Assembly (NCBI RefSeq): GCF_014237455.1
Contig: NZ_JABZFL010000030.1
Coordinates: 62,001 to 126,000 of the forward strand
DNA: 64,000 bases
Direction of reading: 5' to 3'
Source: Desulfobacula sp.
Lineage (GTDB): Bacteria; Desulfobacterota; Desulfobacteria; Desulfobacterales; Desulfobacteraceae
A program made the position numbers and the translations under genes. This document shows, piece after piece, positions 19,734 through 29,523 of this stretch; position 1 is the stretch's first letter, and each line of letters begins with the position of its first letter. The notes beneath the pieces are model-generated. The model had not been told where the DNA came from and ran no database searches. It saw nothing but the letters and a program-made list of their open reading frames with translations.

Positions 19734-19825
19734 TGGCGGAGAAAGAGAGATTCGAACTCTCGATGGACTATAACACCCATACTCGCTTAGCAGGCGAGCG
19801 CCTTCAGCCACTCGGCCATTTCTCC
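19734..19825 (-). tRNA. tRNA-Ser(GCU)
   Basis: Class II tRNA; minus strand GGAGAAATGGCCGAGTGGCTGAAGGCGCTCGCCTGCTAAGCGAG...GTTCGAATCTCTCTTTCTCCGCCA, anticodon GCT, CCA encoded. Confidence 0.95.
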
Positions 19826-19838
19826 GCATTTTGTAAAA

Positions 19839-19926
19839 TGGCGGAGGAGGTAGGATTCGAACCCACGAAGCTTTGACACTTAACGGTTTTCAAGACCGCC
19901 GCCTTCAGCCGCTCGGCCACTCCTCC
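19839..19926 (-). tRNA. tRNA-Ser(UGA)
   Basis: Minus strand GGAGGAGTGGCCGAGCGGCTGAAGGCGGCGGTCTTGAAAACCGTTAAG...GTTCGAATCCTACCTCCTCCGCCA, anticodon TGA, CCA encoded. Confidence 0.95.
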
Positions 19927-20100
19927 GAAATTGACCCAAAACTTATATCACCTTGTCCAAAACAGGTCAAGAATAAACTCGCCCGGATTTTTTAATTCTG
20001 GTTTAAAAATAATAGAGATGGTACTATACCGCAATAAAACGCAAGTGCTAAAATCAAAACATTGATATTTTGGTATTTCCTAAAGGGAGACAGGGCATTT

Positions 20101-20166
20101 ATGAGAATTATCCTTCATTATCTATTTGCTGCATTGATTTTAAGTTTTTACGGCGGTGAAGTCTGA
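20101..20166 (+). CDS. Possible 21-aa hydrophobic microprotein upstream of the SpoIIE-type phosphatase
   Basis: ATG...TGA encodes MRIILHYLFAALILSFYGGEV; stop is 3 nt before the next ATG. Confidence 0.3.
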   Translation: MRIILHYLFAALILSFYGGEV

Positions 20167-20169
20167 CCA

Positions 20170-21639
20170 ATGCTTGAAGGTGTGCCCCCCGGGATGCTGG
20201 GGGTATTGACAGGTTTGGTTTTTATAATTGTTTTTATTGTAAGATTTTTAATAGTCAAAAAAGTTGTTCTTAAGTCACCCTTAATAGATCAGGCAAAAAA
20301 ACAATTTTTCAGTGAATACGGATTGGTATTATCTGCCGGTGTTTTAATGGTTTTTCTGGACCATTTTATTTTGTCCATACCATTTGTTAACGGGGTGGTA
20401 TTTTTTATCGGGTTTATCGCGTTTGGATTTTTTATCGCAATAGATATGTCGTTGCAAAAAGAGAGAAGTGTGATTAAAAATGCTATGGAGAATTCCGATG
20501 TCATCAAGGTTCCCCAACAATTTTACCCCTTAACCCGGAAGTTTTTTATTGTAGCCCTTGTGACCAATCTATTGGTCATGATTATCATCATGCTGATCAT
20601 AGGAAGAGATCTTGCGTGGCTGGGGGCTATGGATCCGGCTCAGATGAATATCATGCTAGGAATGACGACCAAGACTATTTTTAAAGAAATTTCTTTTGTT
20701 ATTTTTATTCTTTTAATACTGGTGATCAATATTTTATACTCATACTCAAGAAATCTTAAGTTGCTTTTCCAGACGGAAACCGGCATTCTGGAATCCGTGA
20801 GTAACGGTGATCTTTCAAAGCTTGTTCCAGTTGCAACCAGCGATGAATTCGGTGTAATTGCTACCCATACCAACAAAATGATTCATGGATTACGGGACAG
20901 AATAAGGATGCTGACACGGCTGAATGTTGCAAAAGTGGTACAGGAAAATCTTTTGCCGAACAATGCCCCGGATTTTCAGAATTTGGAAATTTCAGGTATC
21001 AGTTTGTATTGTGAAGAAGTGGGGGGGGATTATTTTGATTATTTTAAATTCTCCGAAAACAAGATTGGCATTGCTTTGACGGATTCGTCCGGACACGGTG
21101 TGGGTGCGGGGCTCGATATGACAACCATAAGAGCGTATCTTCGGTATGGTGTTGAGGATTATAAGGGGCCTGCACAGCTTATTGCCTCTGTTAACAGGCA
21201 TCTTGCAAGGGATAGCTATGAAACCGGCCGGTTTACCACTGTTTTTTTTGTAGAGATCGATCAGGGAAAGAGGGGAATCAAATGGGTCCGGGCAGGACAC
21301 GAACCCGCGCTGTTTTTTACACCCGGGTCAAAAAAAGTTCAAAGACTGCTTGGCAATGGAATGGCCTTGGGGGTTGATGCGGATGCAAAAATTGATGAAT
21401 ATGAAATTTGCGGGTGGGAAAAAGGCTCTGTCCTGGCGATTGTGTCTGACGGACTCAAAGAGTCCAGAAATTCACAGGGTGAGATGTACACAGAAAAAAG
21501 AATTACCAGCACAATAGCAGAAAATGTGGCGCAATCAGCCAAAACCATTGAGAAAAAACTGCTGGAAGATATTAATGCTTTCCGGGGCGATGTCCCAATA
21601 GCTGATGATATCACTATTGTGATTGTTAAATTTTTTTAA
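20170..21639 (+). CDS. Membrane-bound HAMP-domain SpoIIE/PP2C-type serine phosphatase
   Basis: N-terminal TM segments, HAMP-like linker, GGDYFDYF...LTDSSGHGVGAGLDMTTIR, RAGHEPALFF, VSDGLKES. Confidence 0.9.
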   Translation: MLEGVPPGMLGVLTGLVFIIVFIVRFLIVKKVVLKSPLIDQAKKQFFSEYGLVLSAGVLMVFLDHFILSIPFVNGVVFFIGFIAFGFFIAIDMSLQKERSVIKNAMENSDVIKVPQQFYPLTRKFFIVALVTNLLVMIIIMLIIGRDLAWLGAMDPAQMNIMLGMTTKTIFKEISFVIFILLILVINILYSYSRNLKLLFQTETGILESVSNGDLSKLVPVATSDEFGVIATHTNKMIHGLRDRIRMLTRLNVAKVVQENLLPNNAPDFQNLEISGISLYCEEVGGDYFDYFKFSENKIGIALTDSSGHGVGAGLDMTTIRAYLRYGVEDYKGPAQLIASVNRHLARDSYETGRFTTVFFVEIDQGKRGIKWVRAGHEPALFFTPGSKKVQRLLGNGMALGVDADAKIDEYEICGWEKGSVLAIVSDGLKESRNSQGEMYTEKRITSTIAENVAQSAKTIEKKLLEDINAFRGDVPIADDITIVIVKFF

Positions 21640-21670
21640 AGAGTGGGAAAAAAGATTTTAGCAGAACAAA

Positions 21671-24202
21671 ATGGCTTTGAAAACAAAAACAGACAAAACA
21701 GAAATACCGATTACAAAAAGGTCCCTGACATCGTGGATTTTTGATGGAAATATAAAACTTCAGATATTGCTTGTGGCAATTATTCTGGTTACGGTTGCTA
21801 TCAGGGTGGTTCCCCTTGAAATGCAAAAACGGATTGTCAATGAGGCAATAAATTTACGGAAACTGGATCTTCTGATCATTTATAGTGGAATTTATCTTGC
21901 TGCGGTTGTTCTGGCATCGCTTTTTAAACTTGCAATTAATATAATCCAAACAAAAATCAGTCAAAAAGCTACGGCTGAAATGCGAAAGCAATTATATCAT
22001 CATATTTTGAATATGCCGTTGAACTTTTTCAGAAATACCCAGCCTGGTACGGTGGTTAATTCTTTGATTAACGAATTGACTATCCCGGGAAATTTTGTGG
22101 GTATGGCAGTGGCAGTGCCGTTAACCAATGTGGTGACACTTCTGGCTTTTTTCGGTTACCTGCTTGTATTGAATCCGATACTGGCTATTATTTCATTTTC
22201 CATATATCCTGCAATGCTCTATGTCATTCCGGTGCTCCAGAAACGTGTTAACCGGGACAACAAAAAAAGAGTGAATGCATCCCGGGAATTATCATCCAAC
22301 ATTGTCGAGTCTATTTCCGGTATCCACGAGGTTCAGGCTAACGGTGCTTTTGAAATTGAGAACACTAAATTTGATACCATTGTTGATTATCTGAGAAAAA
22401 TCCGAATAAAATGGAGTATTTATAAATTCGCTATTAAGGTTTCCAGCAATTTTTTTATTAACCTGGGGCCGTTTTTGATTTTTATTGTCGGCGGATATCT
22501 GGCGATTAAGGGACAATTGGGGTTGGGTGCACTGGTGGCGTTTTTGTCTGCCCAGGAGAAATTGTATGATCCTTGGAAAGAGCTTATCGAATTCTATCAG
22601 GTATATCAGGATGGAAAAATAAATTATTACAAAACCATGAATTATTTTGATGTTGAAATTGAGCATGAGCTCGCTCCAAAGGACAGGGAACCTTTTGAAT
22701 TGGATGTTTCCATCAATGTTGAAAAGATGGGCCTGGAAACAAAAGAAGGCATAAAATTGCTTGATGATATCAATCTTCATATAGCTCCGGGAGAACATAT
22801 CGCACTGGTGGGGTTTTCAGGAAGCGGGAAAAGTTCGCTGGCCTTATGCCTGGCACAGCTTTACAAATACACATCGGGTCATGCAACTATCGGAACCAAA
22901 GAAATTTCCAAACTCACCAAAGCCGATATGACAAAAAATATGGGCCTGGTTTCGCAGTCTCCATTTATATTTGCCGGTACCATCAAAGAGAATCTCATGT
23001 ATTCCTATACAGCACTTCATGGTGAAGAATGCGTACTTGAAGGAGAGTGCAAACCGGAACTGGATGGGCTTGTTCACGTGCTTCAACAGTCCGGGTTGTT
23101 TGTAGATGTTTTAAGATTCGGATTGAATACAATTATTGAAGGGACTGCTGAGGAGTTTATTCCTGTTATCATTAAGATGAGGGAAAATTTCCAAAAAGAA
23201 TTTGGAGATTCGATTGGCGAATGGGTAGAATTTTTTGATGAAAAGCAATTCCTTTCTTATGCGGGCATTGCTGATAACATTATTTTTGGTGCACCGATTT
23301 CCGAGGAATTTAAAAATTATAAATTGACAGAAAACCCTTTCTTTTTAAAATTTATGGATGATGCAGATTTGACAAGGCCACTTTTGTCTTTGGGAAAAGA
23401 AATCGCAGATCAGACAGTGGATATTTTGAAAAATATTACCCATGATAAAATGTTTTTTGAGCAGACTCCTATCAAACTGGAAGAGTTTGAACAATATGAA
23501 AATATTGTTATACAGACAAAAAATAAAAATCTTCACCAGATAAACAAAGAACAGAAAACAGAACTTCTGGAACTGGCATTACGGTTTTCCCCCGGAAAAC
23601 ACAGGATTGCAACCATTCCTGAATTTTTAATCAATCTAATCCTTGAAGGCAGATACATGTTCCGAGAGAAGATTATGCAAAAAAATCCGCATGCCATAGC
23701 ATTTTTCAAAAACGACCAATATATTCATTCCCAGACGATATTTAATAATATTCTTTTTGGTATTGTCAAAACAACAAATCCAAGAGCCCAGGAAAAAATA
23801 AATCAATTCATGATCGCTCTTTTGATTGGAGAGGATTTTCTTGAAAAAATGATTGAGATCGGTATGAATTTTAAGGTGGGTACCAAAGGCAACAGGCTTT
23901 CCGGCGGGCAGCAGCAGAAACTTGCCATTGCCAGAACCTTTTTAAAATCACCACCGATTATGATTCTGGATGAAGCAACCTCAGCCCTTGATAATAATTC
24001 TCAAAAAAGAATCCAGAGTGTACTTTCCCGACATTGGAAAGGGAAAAGTACGTTGATCGCTGTTGTTCACCGGCTTGATATTGTTAAGGAATATGACAAG
24101 GTTGTTTTTTTGAAGGCCGGTAAAATTGTAGAAATGGGGACCTATGATGAACTGATGGCAAAAAAGGGGTATTTTTATGAACTCGGGTATAAACAAAAAT
24201 GA
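21671..24202 (+). CDS. ABC exporter (TMD-NBD fusion) with a large insertion in the nucleotide-binding domain
   Basis: Walker A GFSGSGKSS, SQSPFIFAGTIKEN, signature LSGGQQQKLAIARTF, Walker B IMILDEATSALD; about 300 aa between Q-loop region and signature. Confidence 0.9.
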   Translation: MALKTKTDKTEIPITKRSLTSWIFDGNIKLQILLVAIILVTVAIRVVPLEMQKRIVNEAINLRKLDLLIIYSGIYLAAVVLASLFKLAINIIQTKISQKATAEMRKQLYHHILNMPLNFFRNTQPGTVVNSLINELTIPGNFVGMAVAVPLTNVVTLLAFFGYLLVLNPILAIISFSIYPAMLYVIPVLQKRVNRDNKKRVNASRELSSNIVESISGIHEVQANGAFEIENTKFDTIVDYLRKIRIKWSIYKFAIKVSSNFFINLGPFLIFIVGGYLAIKGQLGLGALVAFLSAQEKLYDPWKELIEFYQVYQDGKINYYKTMNYFDVEIEHELAPKDREPFELDVSINVEKMGLETKEGIKLLDDINLHIAPGEHIALVGFSGSGKSSLALCLAQLYKYTSGHATIGTKEISKLTKADMTKNMGLVSQSPFIFAGTIKENLMYSYTALHGEECVLEGECKPELDGLVHVLQQSGLFVDVLRFGLNTIIEGTAEEFIPVIIKMRENFQKEFGDSIGEWVEFFDEKQFLSYAGIADNIIFGAPISEEFKNYKLTENPFFLKFMDDADLTRPLLSLGKEIADQTVDILKNITHDKMFFEQTPIKLEEFEQYENIVIQTKNKNLHQINKEQKTELLELALRFSPGKHRIATIPEFLINLILEGRYMFREKIMQKNPHAIAFFKNDQYIHSQTIFNNILFGIVKTTNPRAQEKINQFMIALLIGEDFLEKMIEIGMNFKVGTKGNRLSGGQQQKLAIARTFLKSPPIMILDEATSALDNNSQKRIQSVLSRHWKGKSTLIAVVHRLDIVKEYDKVVFLKAGKIVEMGTYDELMAKKGYFYELGYKQK

Positions 24203-24707
24203 TTCAAAAGAGAAGAGTGAATTTACAGAAAATTTGAATATCTTCAGGCAGATAGACTTTTTTTCAGGTATTCCCATTGAGGGTATAAAGCTTTTTGCCT
24301 TTCTTTGCAAAAGACAATCGTATAAAGCAGGGGAGTTTATTTTTCACCAGGATGATGATGACGGATGTTCTTATTATATTTTATCCGGAAAAGCAAAGCT
24401 TGTTCTTAATCTGGAAAAAAAAGAACACTTTATCCGTGAATATGAAGTAGAAAGTTATTTTGGTGTCCTGTCTTTAATGGCGCCTATGATAAAACAGTTT
24501 TCTCTTATTGCCACACAGGATACGACCTGTATGGTGATGAGCCGGGAGGCTTTTTCCAAGGTTGCTGATCAGTTTCCCGACATACCGCTTAAAATCGCAA
24601 GATCCGTCGGGCAAAGGGTTTTGCAGGCAGAAAGAAAATGTATTCTTGAGTTTGAATCAAAAGGAAGAGATGATTTGAAAAATCTTTTAGGCATCAGCCT
24701 GATATGA
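24177..24707 (+). CDS. Cyclic nucleotide-binding (Crp/cNMP) domain protein without evident HTH
   Basis: AGEFIFHQDDDDGCSYYILSGKAKLVLNLEKKEHFIREYEVESYFGVLSLM; start overlaps the end of the ABC gene. Confidence 0.85.
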   Translation: MNSGINKNDSKEKSEFTENLNIFRQIDFFSGIPIEGIKLFAFLCKRQSYKAGEFIFHQDDDDGCSYYILSGKAKLVLNLEKKEHFIREYEVESYFGVLSLMAPMIKQFSLIATQDTTCMVMSREAFSKVADQFPDIPLKIARSVGQRVLQAERKCILEFESKGRDDLKNLLGISLI

Positions 24708-24717
24708 GAAAGTGAGA

Positions 24718-24746
24718 TTGACAAATTAATTACGTGTTATTACAAT
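24718..24746 (+). promoter_or_regulatory. Near-consensus sigma70-type promoter
   Basis: TTGACA - 17 nt - TACAAT, immediately before the ATG at 24754. Confidence 0.65.
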
Positions 24747-24753
24747 ACCTGGT

Positions 24754-25200
24754 ATGGGAAAAGTTAATTTATCCATAAAATTAAAAAATCGTTTGAATGA
24801 TTTGGACAGGATCAAAAAGGCTGTTTCAAAAATGTCCCCCTCCATCGACTGTACCAAGCGGAAATTTCAAGAAATAAATTTGATTATTGAAGAGTTGTTC
24901 ACAAACGTGGTGTGTCATGGATTCAACGATGATAAAGAACATGATATTGATTTGTATTTAACCTGTGATGAGAAGTTATTGATAATTCGTATGGAAGATG
25001 ACGGGAAGCCTTTTGATATTACAGCCGCATCCGCACCTGATACAAAATGTGCCATTGAGAAACGATTTGTCGGTGGTCTGGGAATTCACTTTGTAAAATA
25101 TTTTGCAGACGATTGTAAATATTATCGTAAAAAGGGTAAAAATATAATTGTGCTCAAAAAGTATATAACAAAGAATGAACAGGTAAATGTCGAATCTTGA
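24754..25200 (+). CDS. Anti-sigma regulatory factor-like HATPase (RsbW/SpoIIAB family)
   Basis: EINLIIEELFTNVVCHGF N-box, MEDDGKPFDI, GGLGIHFVK. Confidence 0.88.
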   Translation: MGKVNLSIKLKNRLNDLDRIKKAVSKMSPSIDCTKRKFQEINLIIEELFTNVVCHGFNDDKEHDIDLYLTCDEKLLIIRMEDDGKPFDITAASAPDTKCAIEKRFVGGLGIHFVKYFADDCKYYRKKGKNIIVLKKYITKNEQVNVES

Positions 25201-25231
25201 CTTAAAATAACAATCATAAGGGATATCATTC

Positions 25232-25564
25232 ATGAAAATTTTCCAGGAAAATAATAACGGGATAGAAATATTTAGTGTGAAGGGCAGTCTTGATTCCAAC
25301 ACATCAACAGAATTTGAAACTCGGATATATGCTGCTCTTGAAAGTGGTCAACGTAAACTGATTCTCAATTTGGAAGATCTGGATTATATCTCAAGTGCCG
25401 GTATAAGAGTGATGTTGAAAACGACAAAGGATCTCAATCGTATGGATGGGAATATCGTACTTTGTACATTGCAGGATTATGTGAGAGAAGTCTTTGATAT
25501 AGCCGGCTTTGACGGGTACCTGAATATTGAAAACAACCTAAAGGCAGCAATGGATAATATTTGA
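25232..25564 (+). CDS. STAS-domain anti-sigma factor antagonist
   Basis: KLILNLEDLDYISSAGIRVMLKTTKDL (phosphoacceptor Ser motif). Confidence 0.93.
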   Translation: MKIFQENNNGIEIFSVKGSLDSNTSTEFETRIYAALESGQRKLILNLEDLDYISSAGIRVMLKTTKDLNRMDGNIVLCTLQDYVREVFDIAGFDGYLNIENNLKAAMDNI

Positions 25565-25566
25565 AA

Positions 25567-25944
25567 TTAAGGTTCTTTAATCCCGATCAACCCTTTCTCT
25601 CCCAATGATCGCAAAAAAAGTGTAACGGAAATTTCAGCCTCTTTATAGTTCAAGCTATGGCGGACCGCAAATTCTTTGATAATCGTTTTAACATTTTTTT
25701 CTCCGTCTAAAAGAGACCAGACATCAACTCCTAACCCGTCAAGCTGTATTTTCCTTGTGAATGTATTTTTTTGGTTTCGGCCGACTATTTTTTGTATCCT
25801 TAAAAAAAATGGCTTATACATGGCCTGATATGTAAGAATCAAATCACCTGAATCCAGAAAGTTTTCTTTAACCGTTGTGTTTTTTTCAGGAACGCACAAG
25901 AGGGCATCATTTTTTTTAAGACCGCTTTTTTTTTTAAATGTCAC
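25567..25944 (-). CDS. PqqD-like protein
   Basis: IQLDGLGVDVWSLLDGEKNVKTIIKEFAVRHSLNYKEAEISVTLFLRSLGEKGLI. Confidence 0.8.
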   Translation of the reverse strand: MTFKKKSGLKKNDALLCVPEKNTTVKENFLDSGDLILTYQAMYKPFFLRIQKIVGRNQKNTFTRKIQLDGLGVDVWSLLDGEKNVKTIIKEFAVRHSLNYKEAEISVTLFLRSLGEKGLIGIKEP

Positions 25945-26827
25945 CGATAATAGACTCTTTTATTAAATCGTGTTTAAATTTTTTCCGGGAATCAACCATA
26001 ACACCGATAATTCTATTGCTTGTTTTCTCCTGGCATATTCTAAAAACTATGTAGCGTGAGTAACGGTTAAGGAAGGGCAGGGTATGGCTGTTTTTTAAAA
26101 TACCCTGCCGATAATTCCATTGAAAACAATCGCCATATTTACAAACACCTGATTTTGCAAATCCTTGGAGCTGGCTGAGCCGTTGGGTAGCAAATGTTGT
26201 GAGATTCGTTTTTGACAGCAAAAATAATGCAGGCCCCCAACTGAAAATAGTCAGTTTTGTTTTTTTGTGATCAAAATTTAAAATATAGCAGCCGGGTTTA
26301 AAACTATAGTCCGTCATGTTAAACCTGTGCGGTGTTGAAAAATGCAACCCAAATACTCGCCAGTATATGTGATCATCGTTTGAATGGTCTTTATATGATA
26401 GTAGAATTGACTTTTGCAACGCGTCAAATGTTTTTGATTTTGAAAAAAATCGTATCAAAGAAAGTTTTTTACAATGAGAGCAGAAAATAAGTGAACCCCT
26501 ACCGGAGGAAGAGGCGCTTTCCCATGAAAAAAAGAAAAATTCAAGATCCTGGTTGGTTTGTTTAAAAGAACCGGGTGCCGGACGCTCATAAATTTTAATT
26601 TTAATTTTTTTTTGTATTTGGGCTATAAAGTTTTTTAAGTATTTTTCAAGGGTGAATTTTTCCGGAGAATCAGTCCATTTTATTTCCATTCGTGGCTGGG
26701 TATCTTCACCTATAATGACATGGTCCTTATCAAGACTGTCAATTTCCCAACTCATTGGTAGTCTGAGCGAGATGCTATTCCAGGCAAATTTTTTCTGTAA
26801 AAATTCCTCTTGGCTATGCATTAACAA
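25934..26827 (-). CDS. Hypothetical protein
   Basis: 297 aa ORF co-oriented and overlapping its neighbour; no family recognised. Confidence 0.6.
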   Translation of the reverse strand: MLMHSQEEFLQKKFAWNSISLRLPMSWEIDSLDKDHVIIGEDTQPRMEIKWTDSPEKFTLEKYLKNFIAQIQKKIKIKIYERPAPGSFKQTNQDLEFFFFSWESASSSGRGSLIFCSHCKKLSLIRFFSKSKTFDALQKSILLSYKDHSNDDHIYWRVFGLHFSTPHRFNMTDYSFKPGCYILNFDHKKTKLTIFSWGPALFLLSKTNLTTFATQRLSQLQGFAKSGVCKYGDCFQWNYRQGILKNSHTLPFLNRYSRYIVFRICQEKTSNRIIGVMVDSRKKFKHDLIKESIIGDI

Positions 26828-26839
26828 CAGCTCTTTTCA

Positions 26840-27493
26840 TTAATGGGGGATATACAGATCCCACAAGGCTTTTCTTTTCAGCTTGGGCAGAGGCTCTATA
26901 CTATTTTTACTTGGAAATTTTGTCATAAAACAAGCCCTTTCTTTTTCGACCTGGCTGGTCAGTGTAAGTTTTACTGCATTCCCAAGTTTTTCATCCTCAA
27001 CCATGGTGTTGTGCTGCAGGATAAGACTTGTTCTTTCTTTTTTGTCATTTACAAATGACCATTTCCAGGCAATCATTGTTTGGAAGGAATCACCACGGTA
27101 TTCGCTTGGGGAGCCCAGTTCTTTTTCATATCTGCGCAATAATTTTTTAAAAAAGGATTTTGATGAATCAGAAAATTTTAATTTGATTCTCAATATTTTA
27201 CTGGGTGCATCACATAATCCGTAGGTGATCGACCCGGATTTGAATCCTGCCCGTTGGATTGTCTTACCTTCACCGAGGTATGGATTAAATGCATTATCCC
27301 TGCAGGTTCTCATATCAATGAGGTCAGGATAGTTGGAAATATTGTCTCCCAGTTCAAACCCGCCAAGATGGGTTGGAAATTTTGCCTGGGCATAATTTGG
27401 GAGTAACAAAAAAATTGAAAAACAGAAAAAGAGCATTTTTATTTTCATTATCGTTCGCCTTGTATTCGAAAATGTTTTCAGGTTTTCGTTCAA
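26840..27493 (-). CDS. Hypothetical exported protein
   Basis: 217 aa with signal-peptide-like hydrophobic segment MLFFCFSIFLLLPNYAQA; no family recognised. Confidence 0.6.
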   Translation of the reverse strand: MNENLKTFSNTRRTIMKIKMLFFCFSIFLLLPNYAQAKFPTHLGGFELGDNISNYPDLIDMRTCRDNAFNPYLGEGKTIQRAGFKSGSITYGLCDAPSKILRIKLKFSDSSKSFFKKLLRRYEKELGSPSEYRGDSFQTMIAWKWSFVNDKKERTSLILQHNTMVEDEKLGNAVKLTLTSQVEKERACFMTKFPSKNSIEPLPKLKRKALWDLYIPH

Positions 27494-27526
27494 ACATTAT
27501 TTATAGTTTACCACAAGTATTATTTT

Positions 27527-29488
27527 TTAAAAAGCAGTACTTCCAAGAGATTTTAATATGAGCGTAAGACCCATTGCAAACATGCCGGTAAGTCCCATTC
27601 CGCATGAAAAGCCTGCCAGCAGGACCGGTGCATATTGACGCCATTGTTTTCCATATCGTTTCAGAAAAAAGAACCGGCCCAGAAGTGCACCGAGAACTTC
27701 TAAAATAAGACCATGGGGAGTGCTTTGGCCAAGCCCCCGGACAATACCGTAAATTAAGAGAATTGGTAATCCAAAAAAAGTGAGAATTGCATAAGTGATG
27801 ACACCAAAACCCATGCCTGAGAAAACGACATTCCCATTTAATGCCTGGTAAAAAAGAGAGTTGCCTTCCATGGTTGAGGATTGCATTAATAGTGTATTTA
27901 ATGCCTGAAGGTGCCATAGTTCCTGGGCATAGGGGTAACTGCTGGACGGGATGGGAGCCAGCCGCCAGATGAATTGTGAAAAAAGCAGGCTTGCAATCAT
28001 TACAACCGGGAAAACAATAAATTCTGCTTTGATCACACCTCTCAGGCTTGTCCCGGTCAGTTCAATTTGTCTGAAATTTACAGTTGCTTCACCATAATTA
28101 TGGATGGGGATCGGTGCATACCAAATCTCAATTCCCTGATATCCGAAATATTTTGCCCCGGCTATGAAACTTGCTTCCCGAACCAAAGGAAGACTGACAA
28201 ATTGTCCGGCAATTCCTTCCATCCTGGCAGTGATATAGGAAATGACCGGGGTATAGACAAATCCGTAAATAAGGAAAAAAATCCATGGAAAGGTAGGAAC
28301 TAAAATGGTACACAGCACCACATAGGAAAGGGTCGAAAATATATAAATGGCAATGGCAATCCTGAAATCAAAATCTCCCCTGCCCGGGGGAGGGTTGAAA
28401 AGGTCTTTTAAACTGCCTCTTTCCATGTTTGAAGACCCTTTAAAGGACTTAATGACCTGCCACAACCCGATCAGTCCGATGGAAAGTCCAAGCCCGATAC
28501 CAAAGCTCATATAAAAATCAAAATTGTTGGCAAAAATAGTTTCAACAGTTCCCATGCCCTGGTGCCAGCTATGAAGGATTCCATTTTGATACAGCATCGG
28601 GTTGACAATGATGGTAATTAAAAGTCCGATAAGTCCGCCGATTACAGCCCAGAAAGGAAGAACCATACCCAGAAAGATCAGTCCGAGATCAAGCTGAATA
28701 CCGGTTGCAACTGCCGGAAGGATACCTTCGGTATGTCTTGTCAGCTCAACCCAGGGGATGGGAATCAGTCGAATAGGTTCGGTAAAAATAAGGCCCGAAA
28801 CTGCCGGAAGGAGAATATAAACTGCTCCAAACGCAAGCCCGATGACACCGCCAATGGAAAAGACCCGCCATTTCCAGCTTTTGATCTTTTCATCTCTGGA
28901 TTCTGCCAGGGCAATGGTCCCCAGTGCTCCCACCGGTGCCATGGGAAAGGGCAATTTTTCAACATCGGAAGTGATCCGAAACAATGCATACCCCAAACCA
29001 AACTGATCTATTCTCTGGATGACTTGTGAACCGACCAAGAGAAGAATGGGAATTAACCAGTCCTGGTGAAAAAAGGTTCTTTCCAGAATCGCAATCGATT
29101 CGGGTTGGGGTGCTATCCATGATGGTATAAATTCTGTCAAACCAAGCATCCTGGCGGCATCGGATTGAACCAGGTATTGATTCCATAAAAGCCCTTGAAA
29201 AGGTGATGCCATTGCTGCACCGGCCATATAATAAAGAAGAAATATTTCCTGCTGTTTTAAGTCGGAATACGCCCTTTTTGCAATTTCTGCAAAAAGGATA
29301 ATGGTCACCCATCTTGCGGCTGGACCAATCCCTGTGCCGATGACCAGCTGAAGATACATGCTTCCCGGCATCATGAGAAAACCGATAAAAATGGCACCCA
29401 CAATAGTCTTCCAGTTAAACCCTTCTTCGAAATGATCGGGTGGTTTTAAAAGATCGCGGTATTCTTTCAGCTCTTTATCATCATACAT
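27527..29488 (-). CDS. Large polytopic membrane protein, OPT/DUF6785-like
   Basis: 653 aa, many TM segments, OPT-like layout. Confidence 0.7.
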   Translation of the reverse strand: MYDDKELKEYRDLLKPPDHFEEGFNWKTIVGAIFIGFLMMPGSMYLQLVIGTGIGPAARWVTIILFAEIAKRAYSDLKQQEIFLLYYMAGAAMASPFQGLLWNQYLVQSDAARMLGLTEFIPSWIAPQPESIAILERTFFHQDWLIPILLLVGSQVIQRIDQFGLGYALFRITSDVEKLPFPMAPVGALGTIALAESRDEKIKSWKWRVFSIGGVIGLAFGAVYILLPAVSGLIFTEPIRLIPIPWVELTRHTEGILPAVATGIQLDLGLIFLGMVLPFWAVIGGLIGLLITIIVNPMLYQNGILHSWHQGMGTVETIFANNFDFYMSFGIGLGLSIGLIGLWQVIKSFKGSSNMERGSLKDLFNPPPGRGDFDFRIAIAIYIFSTLSYVVLCTILVPTFPWIFFLIYGFVYTPVISYITARMEGIAGQFVSLPLVREASFIAGAKYFGYQGIEIWYAPIPIHNYGEATVNFRQIELTGTSLRGVIKAEFIVFPVVMIASLLFSQFIWRLAPIPSSSYPYAQELWHLQALNTLLMQSSTMEGNSLFYQALNGNVVFSGMGFGVITYAILTFFGLPILLIYGIVRGLGQSTPHGLILEVLGALLGRFFFLKRYGKQWRQYAPVLLAGFSCGMGLTGMFAMGLTLILKSLGSTAF

Positions 29489-29523
29489 GTATCACAGCCT
29501 TATAAATCCTTTGTCTTTATCAT

